A DNA stretch of 64,000 bases, from NCBI GenBank assembly GCA_012861695.1, contig JAAOOA010000012.1, forward strand, positions 2,044,770-2,108,769, given 5' to 3'. This document shows positions 36,008 to 46,808 of this stretch, piece after piece (positions within the stretch are counted from its first letter, which is position 1; each line of letters opens with the position of its first letter). The stretch comes from Trematomus loennbergii (taxonomy: Eukaryota; Chordata; Actinopteri; Perciformes; Nototheniidae). The notes under the pieces are model-generated. The model was not told the DNA's origin. It searched no databases and was given only the letters and a program-made list of their open reading frames with translations. A program made the position numbers and the translations under genes.

Positions 36008-38970
36008 TGGGCGTTGCCGTGTATGTGTGTGTTAGCAAGTGTTTGTGTGTCTGTATTTTCCCCATAAGGCAAGACCCGCCCAACTCTGTCTCTGATTGGC
36101 TTACCCTGAAATGTTACCCCGCGTTAACCAATCATCACTCCTCTCTGGTCACTTTCACATGGTACTGTGAGAGGACATCACTGTATTCGCCTGTAAGTTA
36201 CATCCGCACGGAGATTCGGTTCAGTTGGATCACATAATGTAACACACCCATTTAAATCACAGTAACTATAACGGCGTTACTGAATGGGAATAGGTAACTA
36301 GTAACGTTATTAGTTACCGCAAAAGGTAGTTGCGTTACAGTAATGCGTTAGTCCCAACACTGGTCCCGACCAATCAGAGCACACTGGGCTCACAGGGAGG
36401 GGGGGGGGGAGCTCCAACAAGGCGTTTAGGACAGAGTGAATACCGGTGAATACACATACTATACAGAGATGCTGTATGAGAAACCAATGTGAGTTTGGAA
36501 AATTGCACAATATAAATCTATTTTAGTATACCTCAACAATAGAATTATGATCAGTAGAAATGGCCATGACATGGGACCTTTAAGTATAACTAATTATTGG
36601 CTGGAAATTGGACTTTATCCTGCGTAACCTTCACTTGTCTGTGCCTCAGTGGCAGTTTGATTTTGAGATCATTTTTGGATTTGTTTATTTGTTTAAGGAA
36701 AAATATCCGCTACACATGGTTTTTGCTTCCATTGAATTTTCCAAGCTAAATGACAATGCAAAAAAAACTAAACGGCGTCCCATGTTTGGAAAATATGGAT
36801 GTTCCAAGATGTTTTTAGCTTCATTGACTTTCATCTTTGTAGAAACCGCAGCTTTTGCATTAGTTTTCACTCTGACTGAGATTGCTGTGCGTTTCCAGAC
36901 ACTACGGAGTGAATCACATGGCACATAGATCACATGCTGACGGAGAGCTGGCTCGACCTTTTCCTCTTTCCATCTCTCAACTTACACTTTGTGAGAAACC
37001 TCTTCGACATGCTGACATTCGTCTCTGTTCAGTCCGTCTCCGCCCTCATTCAACTTCCACTTCATCATGCTCTGCTCTTCCTTCACGCCAAATTGCATCT
37101 CCCATATATCTAGATCAGTCCTCTTTGAATTCACTTCACATACAGTGTGTGTGTCTAGTGTTCTTTTTCAGAGGTTCCATCTCTTTATTCCCTGTTTTCA
37201 TACACTTTCAGCTCCACTTAAAAAACAACGAACTTAAGGCTGCCGCGTCATTAAACATGACCATTCAAAGATGACGTACTTTAACCTTTTTCAGCTTCAT
37301 ATTAGTATGTTGTGGCTCTACATGTCTCCATGCTTTAATGTTCACAAAGCTCTTTATTTCTCTCATACTGCCTGTGCTGCTGCTCCTCTTTTCACCCTAT
37401 GTCTGAAACCAGAGCCCAGTCTGCTCTGATTGGTTAGCTCTCCGGCTCTGTTGTGATTGGTCAACCGCTTAAAGATGTCCCGCCCCCTCGTCTATCACGT
37501 ACAATGTGTTGGAGTGCTAACCAATAGAAGCGCAATGTTACATAGTGACTTTACTATGTTACGGAAGTAAAGAGTACAAAAGTAAAGAGTCTAATGGAGC
37601 CGTTTCAAAATGTTTTTGGGGGGGGTGTGGGAGCATTTGGGACTTTAGCCTTTGCAGAACATTCACATGCACAAAACCCTATGTAACACTCGAGGAAAGG
37701 GAAAACCTTTTATTGTGTGTTCCTTTTAAACCCAGGCTAACAGTGTATTTATGGAACTTATATACTGGTCTCCACATGCTCTCTTCTCCATGTCAGCACC
37801 ATCATTCATTCTCAGACTTTGCCATCTTGTGCTCAGATGTGGGTCTTGTGAGAGTGGTTCTCCAACATATGAGCTTTTGCACAACAACCCTGGGAAGCAA
37901 CCCTGTGTCTCGCAGCAGGAAAATGACCTTCACTTTTCCACTCAACAAGTACCTATTGTGGCTTAGTGGTTAGTGAATTCTATGCCTCATTCCAGTGAAT
38001 CTCCGTATTCATAGAGGAGGGTTACAGAGATTCCACCAGAAGAATAATTGCATGCAGAACTATTCTTGTAGTGTTCAAAGTGCCAGCAAAAATCGCTGTA
38101 TGTTGTCTGTGTATATGTGTATTTGCAAACTATGTATATGTTAACAGGTTATTGTCTTTTATTGTGTAGTTTGTAGGACTTTTCATCTTTTGTTGAACTG
38201 CAAAACGGAGTCCAAAACAAATCTCCTTAGGGGAACAATACATTTCATTGTTTTGTATAAAAAAAGTGTCTCTTTCCTATTAACTATTACCTACAATAAT
38301 CCAGAACTAGGAACCATTTTTTTCCAACCAAACAACACCCACTGACAAGGGAAGCTAGGCCTCTGTTCCATCATGGGCTGTTATTGCAAATGATCACATG
38401 CTGTAGCCGTTTACACATCTACAGCATGTGATCATCTGACAGGAGAATGATTCTCCATGCACTGCTCTTACACTGCACTCCAATGAGCCGTGTAATGAAG
38501 ATGCACACAATGAAGCCACTATGATTCAAATGTGCGTTTCAGATTGGGATGATAAAGCAGCATTTTCCATGCCGATTCAAATCACAACATTTGCGATTTA
38601 ACTATTATTTAGAGGAGAGAAACTCCATATTAACATGCACAAAAACGTATACAACACACTATAAGAAAGAGAAAACAGCAAACACAATAGGGCCTCTTTA
38701 GCCATTATTGATGTTCCATCTCTATCAGTGAACAGAGGGTCTTACAGAAGTTAATATAAAGTCATGTACCTGTGGTATCCTAAAGGGGATGTGTGGTTTG
38801 TGAAAGCCCACAGCCATGAAGAAAGGATTTTCATCGCCGGCCCGACTCTTCAGAAGCCGCACGGCCTCGTCCGTGCTCTCCATGTCGGGGAGGGTTCCCC
38901 CGGGCTGCTGCGTCACGTTCACTGCACACAGTAGGTTGGCGTGGAGTTTCCCATCCTCTCCTTTACACAT
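28610..38970 (-). CDS. ids: Iduronate 2-sulfatase, exons 5 to the end (5' exons not in window)
   Basis: Lysosomal sulfatase removing 2-O-sulfate from iduronate in heparan and dermatan sulfate. In transcript order the exons are 38970-38770, 34571-34402, 34191-34065, 32952-32782, 32487-32381, 31793-31677, 29857-29746, 28966-28844 and possibly 28740-28610. All borders are GT-AG and the strings match human IDS from residue about 169 on: [28 protein letters not shown] with the metal-binding Asp-His, [33 protein letters not shown] and SDVHAGELY. The N-terminal exons, with the signal peptide and the CxPSR cysteine converted to formylglycine, are absent from 38971-64000. Apparent frame errors occur in exons 11 and 12. 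Human exon 9 is split into at least four here. Confidence 0.88.
28844..28966 (-). CDS. ids: ids exon 12 (SDVHAGELY), with frame break
   Basis: The acceptor is CTCCACCCAG and the donor GTAAGT. It encodes [18 protein letters not shown] and then, in another frame, [13 protein letters not shown]; human IDS has SDIHAGELY-SDPLQDHNMYND. One base is missing at a C run (28912-28916 on +) between the two halves, probably CCCC read as CCC. Confidence 0.8.
29036..29060. repeat. Short (GTT)n repeat
   Basis: TTGTTG repeated about eight times, in an ids intron. Confidence 0.85.
29746..29857 (-). CDS. ids: ids exon 11 ([10 protein letters not shown]), with frame break
   Basis: The acceptor is GTGCTTTTAG and the donor GTGGGT. 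It starts in phase 0 with ENSDLP (human WNSDKP), then needs a one-base skip near 29838-29843 to reach [19 protein letters not shown] and [12 protein letters not shown]. The exon is 112 bp where 111 would keep the frame. The two halves are both clearly homologous to IDS. Confidence 0.83.
29858..30400. other. ids intron, A/T-rich
   Basis: T-runs at 30112-30130 and 30197-30204. No exon was seen. Confidence 0.45.
30411..31133. mobile_element. TTAA-flanked MITE family 2, copy 2
   Basis: Starts AGGTCCATGTCATGGCC after TTAA (30407-30410) and ends GACATGGGACCT before TTAA (31134-31137). It aligns over its length with copies at 10136 and, inverted, 34886. It holds the uninterrupted form of the site that the hAT element hit in copy 3 (GGTCGGGACGTTGCG at 30612-30626). 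Confidence 0.85.
31138..31676. other. ids intron
   Basis: No exon was recognised. A GC-rich block lies at 31255-31470 with imperfect repeats (GGCGGCTCCGTAC occurs at 31325 and 31413). Confidence 0.4.
31677..31793 (-). CDS. ids: ids exon 10 (SQYPRP)
   Basis: A 117-bp, phase 0-0 exon with acceptor CTTTCAG and donor GTACCA. It reads [20 protein letters not shown], then [19 protein letters not shown], matching human VELCREGKNL...AYSQYPRPSDIPQ. The loop between the two conserved ends differs from human. Confidence 0.9.
31794..32380. other. ids intron
   Basis: No exon or transposon was recognised. Confidence 0.45.
32381..32487 (-). CDS. ids: ids exon 9 (VELVDVFPT)
   Basis: A 107-bp exon with acceptor CTCTTTCAG and donor GTATGG. 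It reads (N)[16 protein letters not shown], then [19 protein letters not shown]. Human: MDLVELVSLFPTLAGLAGLQ...CPVPSFH. It starts in phase 1, as left by exon 8. Confidence 0.9.
32782..32952 (-). CDS. ids: ids exon 8 ([17 protein letters not shown])
   Basis: A 171-bp exon with acceptor ACAACAGACAAAAG-type context ending GCAG and donor GTAAGA. It reads (G)[32 protein letters not shown] and [15 protein letters not shown]. The first half is nearly invariant in IDS and contributes to the substrate pocket and metal site region. Confidence 0.95.
32953..34064. other. ids intron
   Basis: Contains at 33309-33385 a TTAGATTAGATTTAATGTAT and GATCCCAAATTGGA string, seen widely as a LINE/SINE-like 3' fragment in fish. 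Otherwise unremarkable. Confidence 0.45.
34065..34191 (-). CDS. ids: ids exon 7 (FTSDHG metal-site exon)
   Basis: A 127-bp exon with acceptor GTGTTCCAG and donor GTGAGA. It reads [37 protein letters not shown] and FTSDH(G). The Asp-His of TSDHG are the calcium ligands known as Asp334 and His335 in human IDS. The length equals human exon 7 (127 bp). Confidence 0.95.
34402..34571 (-). CDS. ids: ids exon 6 (LPPVAYNPW)
   Basis: A 170-bp exon with acceptor GTATTACAG and donor GTTTGA. It reads [37 protein letters not shown] and [16 protein letters not shown]. Each block aligns with human residues about 237-293. Confidence 0.95.
35551..36362. mobile_element. hAT-type MITE nested in MITE copy 3
   Basis: Ends CAGTGTTGGGCAAGTTACTT and GTTAGTCCCAACACTG. 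A perfect 8-bp target duplication GTCCCGAC lies at 35543-35550 and 36363-36370. The sibling copy at 30411 carries this octamer only once. Subterminal regions are rich in GTTACT/AGTAAC inverted words. There is an internal (GT)n at 35922-36006 and no transposase. Confidence 0.9.
35922..36006. repeat. (GT)n microsatellite
   Basis: About 85 bp of GT inside the hAT-type MITE. Confidence 0.96.
36584..38769. other. ids intron 5, no exon recognised
   Basis: No coding exon was found on either strand. At 37360-37740 a block with repeated 'CTCTGATTGGTTAGCTC'-type sequence looks like old transposon debris but lacks clear ends. The stretch from 38390 to 38435 holds an inverted repeat (ATGATCACATGCTGTAG, then CTACAGCATGTGATCATC). 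Confidence 0.45.
38770..38970 (-). CDS. ids: ids exon 5 (HKPHIPF)
   Basis: A 201-bp phase 0-0 exon with acceptor TTGTGTACAG and donor GTACAT. It reads [35 protein letters not shown] and [18 protein letters not shown], matching human TCRGPDGELHANLLC...[16 protein letters not shown]. The length equals human exon 5. The Met at the start is an internal residue in the family, not the initiator. This is the most upstream ids exon in the window. Confidence 0.95.
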
Positions 38971-39340
38971 CTGTACACAAGGTTTACAAACAAATTACAA
39001 AGTGCTGTTTATGAACAGTTCCTGCTAAGAGGTAATGTCATTTTCAAGCTTCAGTTTCTGCTGTCTGGTCTGGTAAACTAATCCCACATTTATAATAATA
39101 AACACATTTAATTGATAGTGCTTTTTAAAAAAAAGAGAAGGCAATCAAATACAATTGACATGAAACACAATAAATATAAACAATACACAATATCAATTAC
39201 ACATTAAACGCAGTTCTGAAGTGGTGAGTTTTTATTTGTGATTAGAATAAAGACAGATTGGTTGTGTTTGCGGAGGGAGTTCCAGAGGGAGGGGGGCAGC
39301 TATGGAAAAGGCTCGGTTCCCGCAGGTGGTGGAGAAAAGA
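38971..39340. other. Unique DNA between ids exon 5 and the kinase array
   Basis: No ids exon 4 was found. 39240-39340 (GGAGGGAGTTCCAGAGGGAG, GAAAAGGCTCGGTTCCCGC) resembles a repeat common in fish that seems to continue into the array (to about 39534). Confidence 0.5.
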
Positions 39341-39538
39341 GTACGGCATCGGAGGAGCGGGGGTCTTAAACATATCGTCCTTAGTGATTGTCATACAATG
39401 TTACTGTAAATGCTTGTTTTCTTGTATCTTAATATTTGTCCTTTTGTAAATGGAGCTGCTGTGATCCAAGAAAAATGTCAGACTTGATCTGTGTTGGTTT
39501 GGAGACTAGCAGCAGAGTTCTGAATAAACTGGAGTTAA

Positions 39539-39871
39539 AGGGGGTAGGTCATTTTGGAGAAACCAGCTCGAGTGCGCTAGAAAATACTCCAACACACACG
39601 AACGCGCACATGACCAATGAGGGCACGAGATAAGTTTGTGCACAGATGGAAGGCTGACAGGCAGGTAGGCCATCCAGTTATTTTAGCCGGGCCAGCTAAA
39701 ATGATTGGTCGTGCTTTTTACAGTATTACGGCTTCCACAGATGACATTTTTTTATGGATTTTTTGTCAAAGCACTTAAGATATTCATTGCTATCGGGATG
39801 TTAAGAGCATTCCATGGAATATAACAAAAAGTGTATCTCGAGCCGTTTTCTCAAACTTACCTACCCCACCT
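39539..39871. mobile_element. TTAA-flanked MITE family 3, hybrid copy of the first unit
   Basis: Flanked by TTAA at 39535-39538 and 39872-39875. Its left side (context GAATAAACTGGAGTTAA) matches MITE 1 of other units and its right side (context TTAAGTAATATTATTAC) matches MITE 2, as if recombination between the two had removed everything between them. Confidence 0.8.
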
Positions 39872-40194
39872 TTAAGTAATATTATTACACTTTTTCTTAA
39901 TTAATCAGTAATGTTTTGTATTTTATAGCAATAAATGGAACTGCATCAGTTTGATTCAGATTTTTCAGTTCCATCGTCATGGTAACGAGATAAAAGCAAT
40001 TTGGAATTCTATGCTTTTGAACACTTGGAATGTTTTGGCTTTGAAGTTCTATGATGTCATCAGCTGGGTCACAAGAAGTGCCTATGAGTGAGTTTAAGGT
40101 TTAAGTTCATTCGAAATCCAGTCTGGAAGGAGATAGACCGACTTCAATTCAACAGTGTTTTGCGAGTTGCAGTGTTTTTCATTTTACAGTAAAA

Positions 40195-41840
40195 ATGCCT
40201 GTCACAATATCAGATGACGAGCTGGTGCCTGCAACATTTCCAGCAGTAAACTACAACATACTCTCCAGCCAGTCTGCACGCTATATCCCATTGAAATATA
40301 TTGGAGAAGGCTGTTTTGGAAAAGTGGCCAAATGTGTAAATCTAAACACATCCGAGACAACGGCCATCAAAATCCTTAAAAACAGCAGAGCCCTCATTAG
40401 AGAAGTGGCAATGCTCAACGAGATCCGGGCACTTGACCCAGAACAGAAGAATCTAGTAAGGTTCATTGAAAACTTCACGTTTGAAGACCAGTCTTGCCTT
40501 GCCTTTGAAATGCTAGATAGGAGCCTTTGGGACCTTATAAAGGAGAGAAAAGGAAAGCCATTTTCCCTGAACGAAATCCGCCCTGTCGCTCAGCAGCTAC
40601 TTGTAGCTTTTGAGGCCCTGAGGGGAATTGGTATAATTCACACTGACCTGAAATCAGACAACATCATGCTCGTCGATCATCAGGATCAGCCCTTCAAGGT
40701 TAAATTAATAGATTTCGGTTTGGCCATGCCAGCCTCAGAGACAACATTAGGAATGTTGATGCAGCCTGTGCCTTTCAGAGCTCCAGAGGTGAACTTGGGC
40801 CTCCCCATTTCTGCAGCCATTGACATGTGGGGACTGGGATGCGTTCTAGGGGAAATGTATTTTCAAAACTGGCTCTTCCCTGGAGGCTCAACTTACAACA
40901 CAATCAAAGCTCTTTGCCATCTAGTTGGTCAGCCAGGAGACCATCTCCTTAATAATGCAATGTACACCAGAAAGTATTTTAACAGGATACAGGGCAAAAA
41001 TGGTCCGACATGGAGGCTGAAAACGCCAGAAGAGTACAGCCCACAACTGGTGAATGTGTCAATACTTCAGACAATTTTTTTGATTCTTTTGAAAATCTGA
41101 AGGATGCAGTAGACGTTTTCTCATTCGGAGATGACGCTGTTGCATATAACGACAGGAAGTCATTTGCAGACCTTTTAGATAGGCTGCTCTATCCAGATGC
41201 TGGGTTAAGAATCACCCCTGAAGAAGCGCTAAGGCACCCCTTCATCACTATGGTAAACCTCGAGGAGAAAAAGGCCTTCAACCCTCATGCAGTGAATGCC
41301 TTTGAGTTGATGGCTGTCTGCACCCTGGCTGATACAAGTGAATATCCTCTCAGGGACCCTGAAACTCCAGACACAGCTTGCAGGACGAGCAGGGCTTTAA
41401 GTGCTGTTGATTTTAACCCGAGTGTTTCATTTCTGATACACAACCTACAGCATGTATTCTTCCACGATGCAAGATTAGCCCTCCAAGAAAGCCATCTGGG
41501 ACTGCACCATATTTCAATTTAAATCCTGAGTGTATTATTGATGACACACACCACACAGACCAAAGCTATGTTCGTAAAATGACACCTCACTTTCAGAGAG
41601 ACCCACCTAGGGCTGTCAGTGATTTCAGGCCATGTGTTGAGCGTTTTAGTTCCGACAGAAACTCTCCAGGAACTATATTCATTTTTCCACAACGACCTTG
41701 TGAGATTGGCTTTCTGAGAAAGCCACCCATGTCTTTTGGTGTTGTCAATCCAGATCATGAGGGTTTTAATAACAACACAAACCCACAGAAACCTGGTTTA
41801 TGCCACCACCACTACTACTACCTTGGGAGGTTGGCTTCCT
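40195..41840 (+). pseudogene. HIPK-like kinase copy A, frame broken twice
   Basis: Begins MPVTISDDELVPATFPAV. The kinase domain is complete through IIHTDLKSDN and IDFGLAM, but one C is missing in AGCCCAC (about 41039; copy C has AGCCCCAC), which would end the protein after 301 codons. One G is missing near 41418 (CCCGAG against CCCGGAG). Carries residues seen only here (Asn19, Thr95) and Ile209 shared with copy B. Shares the first lesion and its 3' flank with copy D. The first 280 codons would still give an almost complete kinase core without the last helices. Confidence 0.85.
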
Positions 41841-41972
41841 GAGATAGTCATCCAGGACTTCCAGTGCTGTCAATCCAGATCATGAGGGTTTATTAACCAC
41901 ACAAACCCTACAGAGATCTGGTTCATTCCACCCCCATCACTACCACCACCACCTTGCGATATTGGCTTACTG

Positions 41973-42142
41973 AGAGAACTGCAGTGTGAATGCGCCTATT
42001 TTGTTTAATTTATTTTGCTTCATTTTTTTTATTTCTCAAGCTACGAGATGTTTTCCTACGTTTGTCATGAAAAATTATGTCTCAGGAATGTAGGGTTTGG
42101 GAATTATGGCAGGTTTAAAAGAAAATATGAAAATTAAAAATT
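41973..42142. other. Type-1 specific 3' flank
   Basis: Present only downstream of copies A and D (also 56761-56927), in place of about 370 bp found after copies B, C and E. It begins AACTGCAGTGTGAATGCGCC and has no coding content. Confidence 0.75.
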
Positions 42143-42550
42143 AAATCTGTCCTCCACTCTAGCTGTGACATCACGCACTCTAAAATCTGAAGAAGGCCTC
42201 TTTACCAAGGTCTGAACAATGTTTAATATCTCTAAAAGTATGAATCAGATTTAAAAGTTGTGTTACACGAATAATGTCAGAAAGATGTGTAACATTTAAA
42301 GTTGTAATGACATCCAAAGAGATAGTTGCAATTTAAATTATTCAACCCCCATTGCACATTAGGTTTATTGGCACAATATACAATTTCTCAGCTGATTGCA
42401 ATCAAACAAATTACACAAAGCTGTTCCAGTAGTTAAATGAAACTAATATTACTAATAAAACAAAATGCTACTTTTACTTTTTAACATCACTCAACTAGAG
42501 AATGCAATTCCTGAAGAAATTGCTAGTGGGAATGCTTTATGCTGAATGCA

Positions 42551-42698
42551 GTACTACAGCTTCCACAGATGACATTTTTTATGGATTTTTTGTCAAAGCA
42601 CTTAAGATATTCATTGCTATCGGGATGTTAAGAGCATTCCATGGAATATAACAAAAAGTGTATCTCGAGCCGTTTTCTCAAACTTACCTACCCCACCT
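42551..42698. mobile_element. MITE family 3, 5'-truncated at the A-B junction
   Basis: Only the right part is present, followed by TTAA at 42699-42702. To the left the sequence switches at about 42548-42552 from gene A 3' flank (GCTTTATGCTGAA) directly into the middle of MITE 2 (CTTCCACAGATGACA). Confidence 0.8.
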
Positions 42699-43017
42699 TT
42701 AAGTATATTATTACACTTTTTCTTAATTAATCAATAATGTTTTGTATTTTATAGCAATAAATGGAACTGCATCAGTTTGATTCAGATTTTTCAGTTCCAT
42801 CGTCATGGTAACGAGATAAAAGCAATTTGGAATTCTATGCTTTTGAACACTTGGAATGTTTGGCTTTGAAGTTCTATGATGTCATCAGCTGGGTCACAAG
42901 AAGTGCCTATGAGTGAGTTAAGGTTTAAGTTCATTCGAAATCCAGTCTGGAAGGAGATAGACCGACTTCAATTCAACAGTGTTTTGCGAGTTGCAGTGTT
43001 TTTCATTTACAGTAAAA

Positions 43018-44676
43018 ATGCCTGTCACAATATCAGATGACGAGCTGGTGCCTGCAACATTTCCGGCAGTAAAATACAACATACTCTCCAGCCAGTCTGC
43101 ACGCTATATCCATTGAAATATATTGGAGAAGGCTGTTTTGGAAAAGTGGCCAAATGTGTAAATCTAAACACATCCGAGACAACGGCCATCAAAATCCTTA
43201 AAAACAGCAGAGCCCTCATTAGAGAAGTGGCAATGCTCAACGAGATCCGGGCACTTGACCCAGAACAGAAGAATCTAGTAAGGTTCATTGAAAACTTCAT
43301 GTTTGAAGACCAGTCTTGCCTTGCCTTTGAAATGCTAGATAGGAGCCTTTGGGACCTTATAAAGGAGAGAAAAGGAAAGCCATTTTCCCTGAACGAAATC
43401 CGCCCTGTCGCTCAGCAGCTACTTGTAGCTTTTGAGGCCCTGAGGGGAATTGGTATAATTCACACTGACCTGAAATCAGACAACATCATGCTCGTCGATC
43501 ATCAGGATCAGCCCTTCAAGGTTAAATTAATAGATTTCGGTTTGGCCATGCCAGCCTCAGAGACAACATTAGGAATGTTGATGCAGCCTGTGCCTTTCAG
43601 AGCTCCAGAGGTGAACTTGGGCCTCCCCATTTCTGCAGCCATTGACATGTGGGGACTGGGATGCGTTCTAGGGGAAATGTATTTTCAAAACTGGCTCTTC
43701 CCTGGAGGCTCAACTTACAACACAATCAAAGCTCTTTGCCATCTAGTTGGTCAGCCAGGAGACCATCTTCTTAATAATGCAATGTACACCAGAAAGTATT
43801 TTAACAGGATACAGGGCAAAAATGGTCCGACATGGAGGCTGAAAACGCCAGAAGAGTACAGCCCCACAACTGGTGAATGTGTCAATACTTCAGACAATTT
43901 TTTTGATTCTTTTGAAAATCTGAAGGATGCAGTAGACGTTTTCTCATTCGGAGATGACGCTGTTGCATATAACGACAGGAAGTCATTTGCAGACCTTTTA
44001 GATAGGCTGCTCTATCCAGATGCTGGGTTAAGAATCACCCTGAAGAAGCGCTAAGGCACCCCTTCATCACTATGGTAAACCTCGAGGAGAAAAAGGCCTT
44101 CAACCCTCATGCAGTGAATGCCTTTGAGTTGATGGCTGTCTGCACCCTGGCTGATACAAGTGAATATCCTCTCAGGGACCCTGAAACTCCAGACACAGCT
44201 TGCAGGACGAGCAGGGCTTTAAGTGCTGTTGATTTTAACCCGGAGTGTTTCATTTCTGATACACAACCTACAGCATGTATTCTTCCACGACGCAAGATTA
44301 GCCCTCCAAGAAAGCCATCTGGGACTGCACCATATTTCAATTTAAATCCTGAGTGTATTATTGATGACACACACCACACAGACCAAAGCTATGTTTGTAA
44401 AATGACACCTCACTTTCAGAGAGACCCACCTAGGGCTGTCGTGATTTCAGGCCATGTGTTGAGCGTTTTAGTTCCGACAGAAACTCTCCAGGAACTATAT
44501 TCATTTTTCCACAACGACCTTGTGAGATTGGCTTTCTGAGAAAGCCACCCATGCCTTTTGGTGTTGTCAATCCAGATCATGAGGGTTTTAATAACAACAC
44601 AAACCCCACAGAAACCTGGTTTATGCCACCACCACCACCACTACTACTACCTTGGGAGGTTGGCTTCCTGAGATAG
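43018..44676 (+). pseudogene. HIPK-like kinase copy B, frame broken three times
   Basis: Starts at the same ATG as the intact copy. One C is missing near 43110 (ATATCCATTG against ATATCCCATTG), one C near 44038 (CACCCTGAAG against CACCCCTGAAG), and one G near 44440 (GTCGTG against GTCGGTG). All conserved kinase residues are present in the broken frames. Residue 209 is Ile as in copy A. The 3' flank is type 2. All three lesions are homopolymer shortenings, so this may be a sound gene in reality. Confidence 0.85.
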
Positions 44677-46610
44677 TCATCCAGGACTTCCAGTGCTGTC
44701 AATCCAGATCATGAGGGTTTATTAACCACACAAACCCTACAGAGATCTGGTTCATTCCACCCCCATCACTACCACCACCACCTTGCGATATTGGCTTACT
44801 GAGAGCCATCAAGGACTTCTGGTGTTGACAATCCCAATCATGAGGGTTTCATCACAACACAAACTCTTCAGAAATCATGTTCATTCTACCTCCACCACCT
44901 CACGAGATTGGCCTACCGAGAGACCGCTGGGTAGTTTCTAAACCACATGACAAATAGTCAACCACTACCTTCCATTATGATGGACCTCTACCATGAACTG
45001 GCTTCAGGAGAAAAAAAAACACACTGCAAGCTCACCGATGACAATTCAGAAACAGTCACCAACAATGATGAAGATGGATGATGAAGGCTTTTGACTCCTG
45101 AGATATGTGAAAGACCAAATTCCTCAGCGAGCGACAGATGAAGTGAATTCCCTTTTCCGACATCCAAAGAGATAGTTGCAATTTAAATTATTCAACCCCA
45201 TTGCACATTAGGTTTATTGGCACAATATACAATTTCTCAGCTGATTGCAATCAACAAATTACACAAAGCTGTTCCAGTAGTTAAATGAAACTAATATACT
45301 AATAAAACAAAATGCTACTTTTACTTTTTAACATCACTCAACTAGAGAATGCAATTCCTGAAGAAATTGCTAGTGGGAATGCTTTATGCTGAAAAGCTGA
45401 CGCTAAACTGCTATGCTGAAATGTAATGTATAAGAAGAAAGTGAAGAATTTAAATTAATTAATTAATTAAATCTGTCCTCCACTCTAGCTGTGACATCAC
45501 GCACTCTAAAATCTGAAGAAGGCCTCTTTACCAAGGTCTGAACAATGTTTAATATCTCTAAAAGTATGAATCAGATTTAAAAGTTGTGTTACACGAATAA
45601 TGTCAGAAAGATGTGTAACATTTTAAAGTTGTAATGAGGTTTCTGAGTGAAAGTATGAATGAACAGTTAGCAGTTGAAGTCGCATGAAGATTGTTCAAGT
45701 CTGAAGAGTTTCTCCATTGACTTCCATGTTAAAAATGTGATGAATTATGGGATGTATCTCTGGAATTATGAAAGTTATGAATGAGAAAAGTAATAGCCAT
45801 CGATTCCCGACCGAGCTGAACGTTTTGATGTTTGACGGAGTTTCTGCGATGTGGAATGTGGGAGCAGAAGAGGCGCAAAATAACCGGCGGAATAATAAAG
45901 AATTTCGTGCGTCCTAAACTAGCCCGTCCAGGTATTTATGGTTCTATGATAGAACTTCTATCTCAAGCAGACCTGAACTAATGAAGCCCTAGATTAGTTA
46001 CACCAGGTGTGCTTGAGACATGGGGTTGAAAACATTTGTCAGACTGCAGTAGTCATTAAAAGTATAGCATTTTGTTTTAACTTGGATAAAAACCCTTCTA
46101 ATACAGCTGAGAAATTGTATATGTTGCCAATAAACCTTTTGTTAATCCTGTCTGCTTCCTCTGCCGACATCAGGGTTTACTCTGGTTTCTTCCCGCAATA
46201 ATTTATAAAATAAAGATTCAAATTAAAATGTTTTTTTCCCTGTCACTGAATCAGCCTTGGGTCAAATAATCTTGATGTAGTGTTACTTGATTCAATAAAA
46301 ATGCATATCGATAATGCAAATGTATGATTCATTGTTTTTATGAAGAATATGAGAAATTAAGAATGCCTACAGTGTCCTTTAAACTTTACTTAAGTAGTAA
46401 CGTTATACTTTGAATTGCACTTTACATTTACGAATCGCTAAAAAGGTCAGCTTAAGTATATACAGCAAATATTTTGAACTGGAAATGTTGAGGGGAACAG
46501 GGACATGTACATATATATACATATACACACACTTAAGGGGTGTAACAGTACGTGTATTCAAATCAACCTGCTTGGTCAAGTTAATTTGTTAGTTATACAC
46601 TGTCTTTTCT
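44677..46610. other. Type-2 3' flank of copy B
   Basis: Contains the degenerate continuation of the C-terminal minisatellite (to about 44945), then unique unit sequence with several AATAAA words (45303, 45895, 46126, 46209) that could serve for polyadenylation. A short (TTAA)n lies at 45454-45470. Confidence 0.6.
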
Positions 46611-46808
46611 GTACGGCATTGGAGGAGCGGGGGTCTTAAACATATCGTCCTTAGTGATTGTCATACAATGTTACTGTAAATGCTTGTTTTCTTGTATCTT
46701 AATATTTGTCCTTTTGTAAATGGAGCTGCTGTGATCCAAGAAAAATGTCAGACTTGATCTGTGTTGGTTTGGAGACTAGCAGCAGAGTTCTGAATAAACT
46801 GGAGTTAA

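Larger units (their letters stand above)
34886..36579. mobile_element. TTAA-flanked MITE family 2, copy 3 (inverted), split by a hAT element
   Basis: The right end reads GGCCATGACATGGGACCT followed by TTAA (36580-36583); the left end is degraded (GGGCCCATGTCATG). It is the reverse complement of copies 1 and 2. It is interrupted at 35551-36362. Confidence 0.82.

Noticed and set aside
37940..37990. GTGGCTTAGTGGTTAGTGAA resembling a SINE or tRNA A box
   Set aside because: No B box or SINE core downstream.
40281..40478. Antisense frames repeated in every kinase copy (starting MKFSMNLTRFF, MWCVSSIIHSG and MIWIDNTKRH)
   Set aside because: Shadows on the opposite strand of the kinase coding sequence; conserved only because the units are near-identical.
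43113..44054. Kinase frames of copies B and E beginning at an internal TTG (43113, 61028)
   Set aside because: TTG is not a plausible eukaryotic start, and the upstream ATG with conserved N-terminus is present; the frame is simply broken by one missing base.
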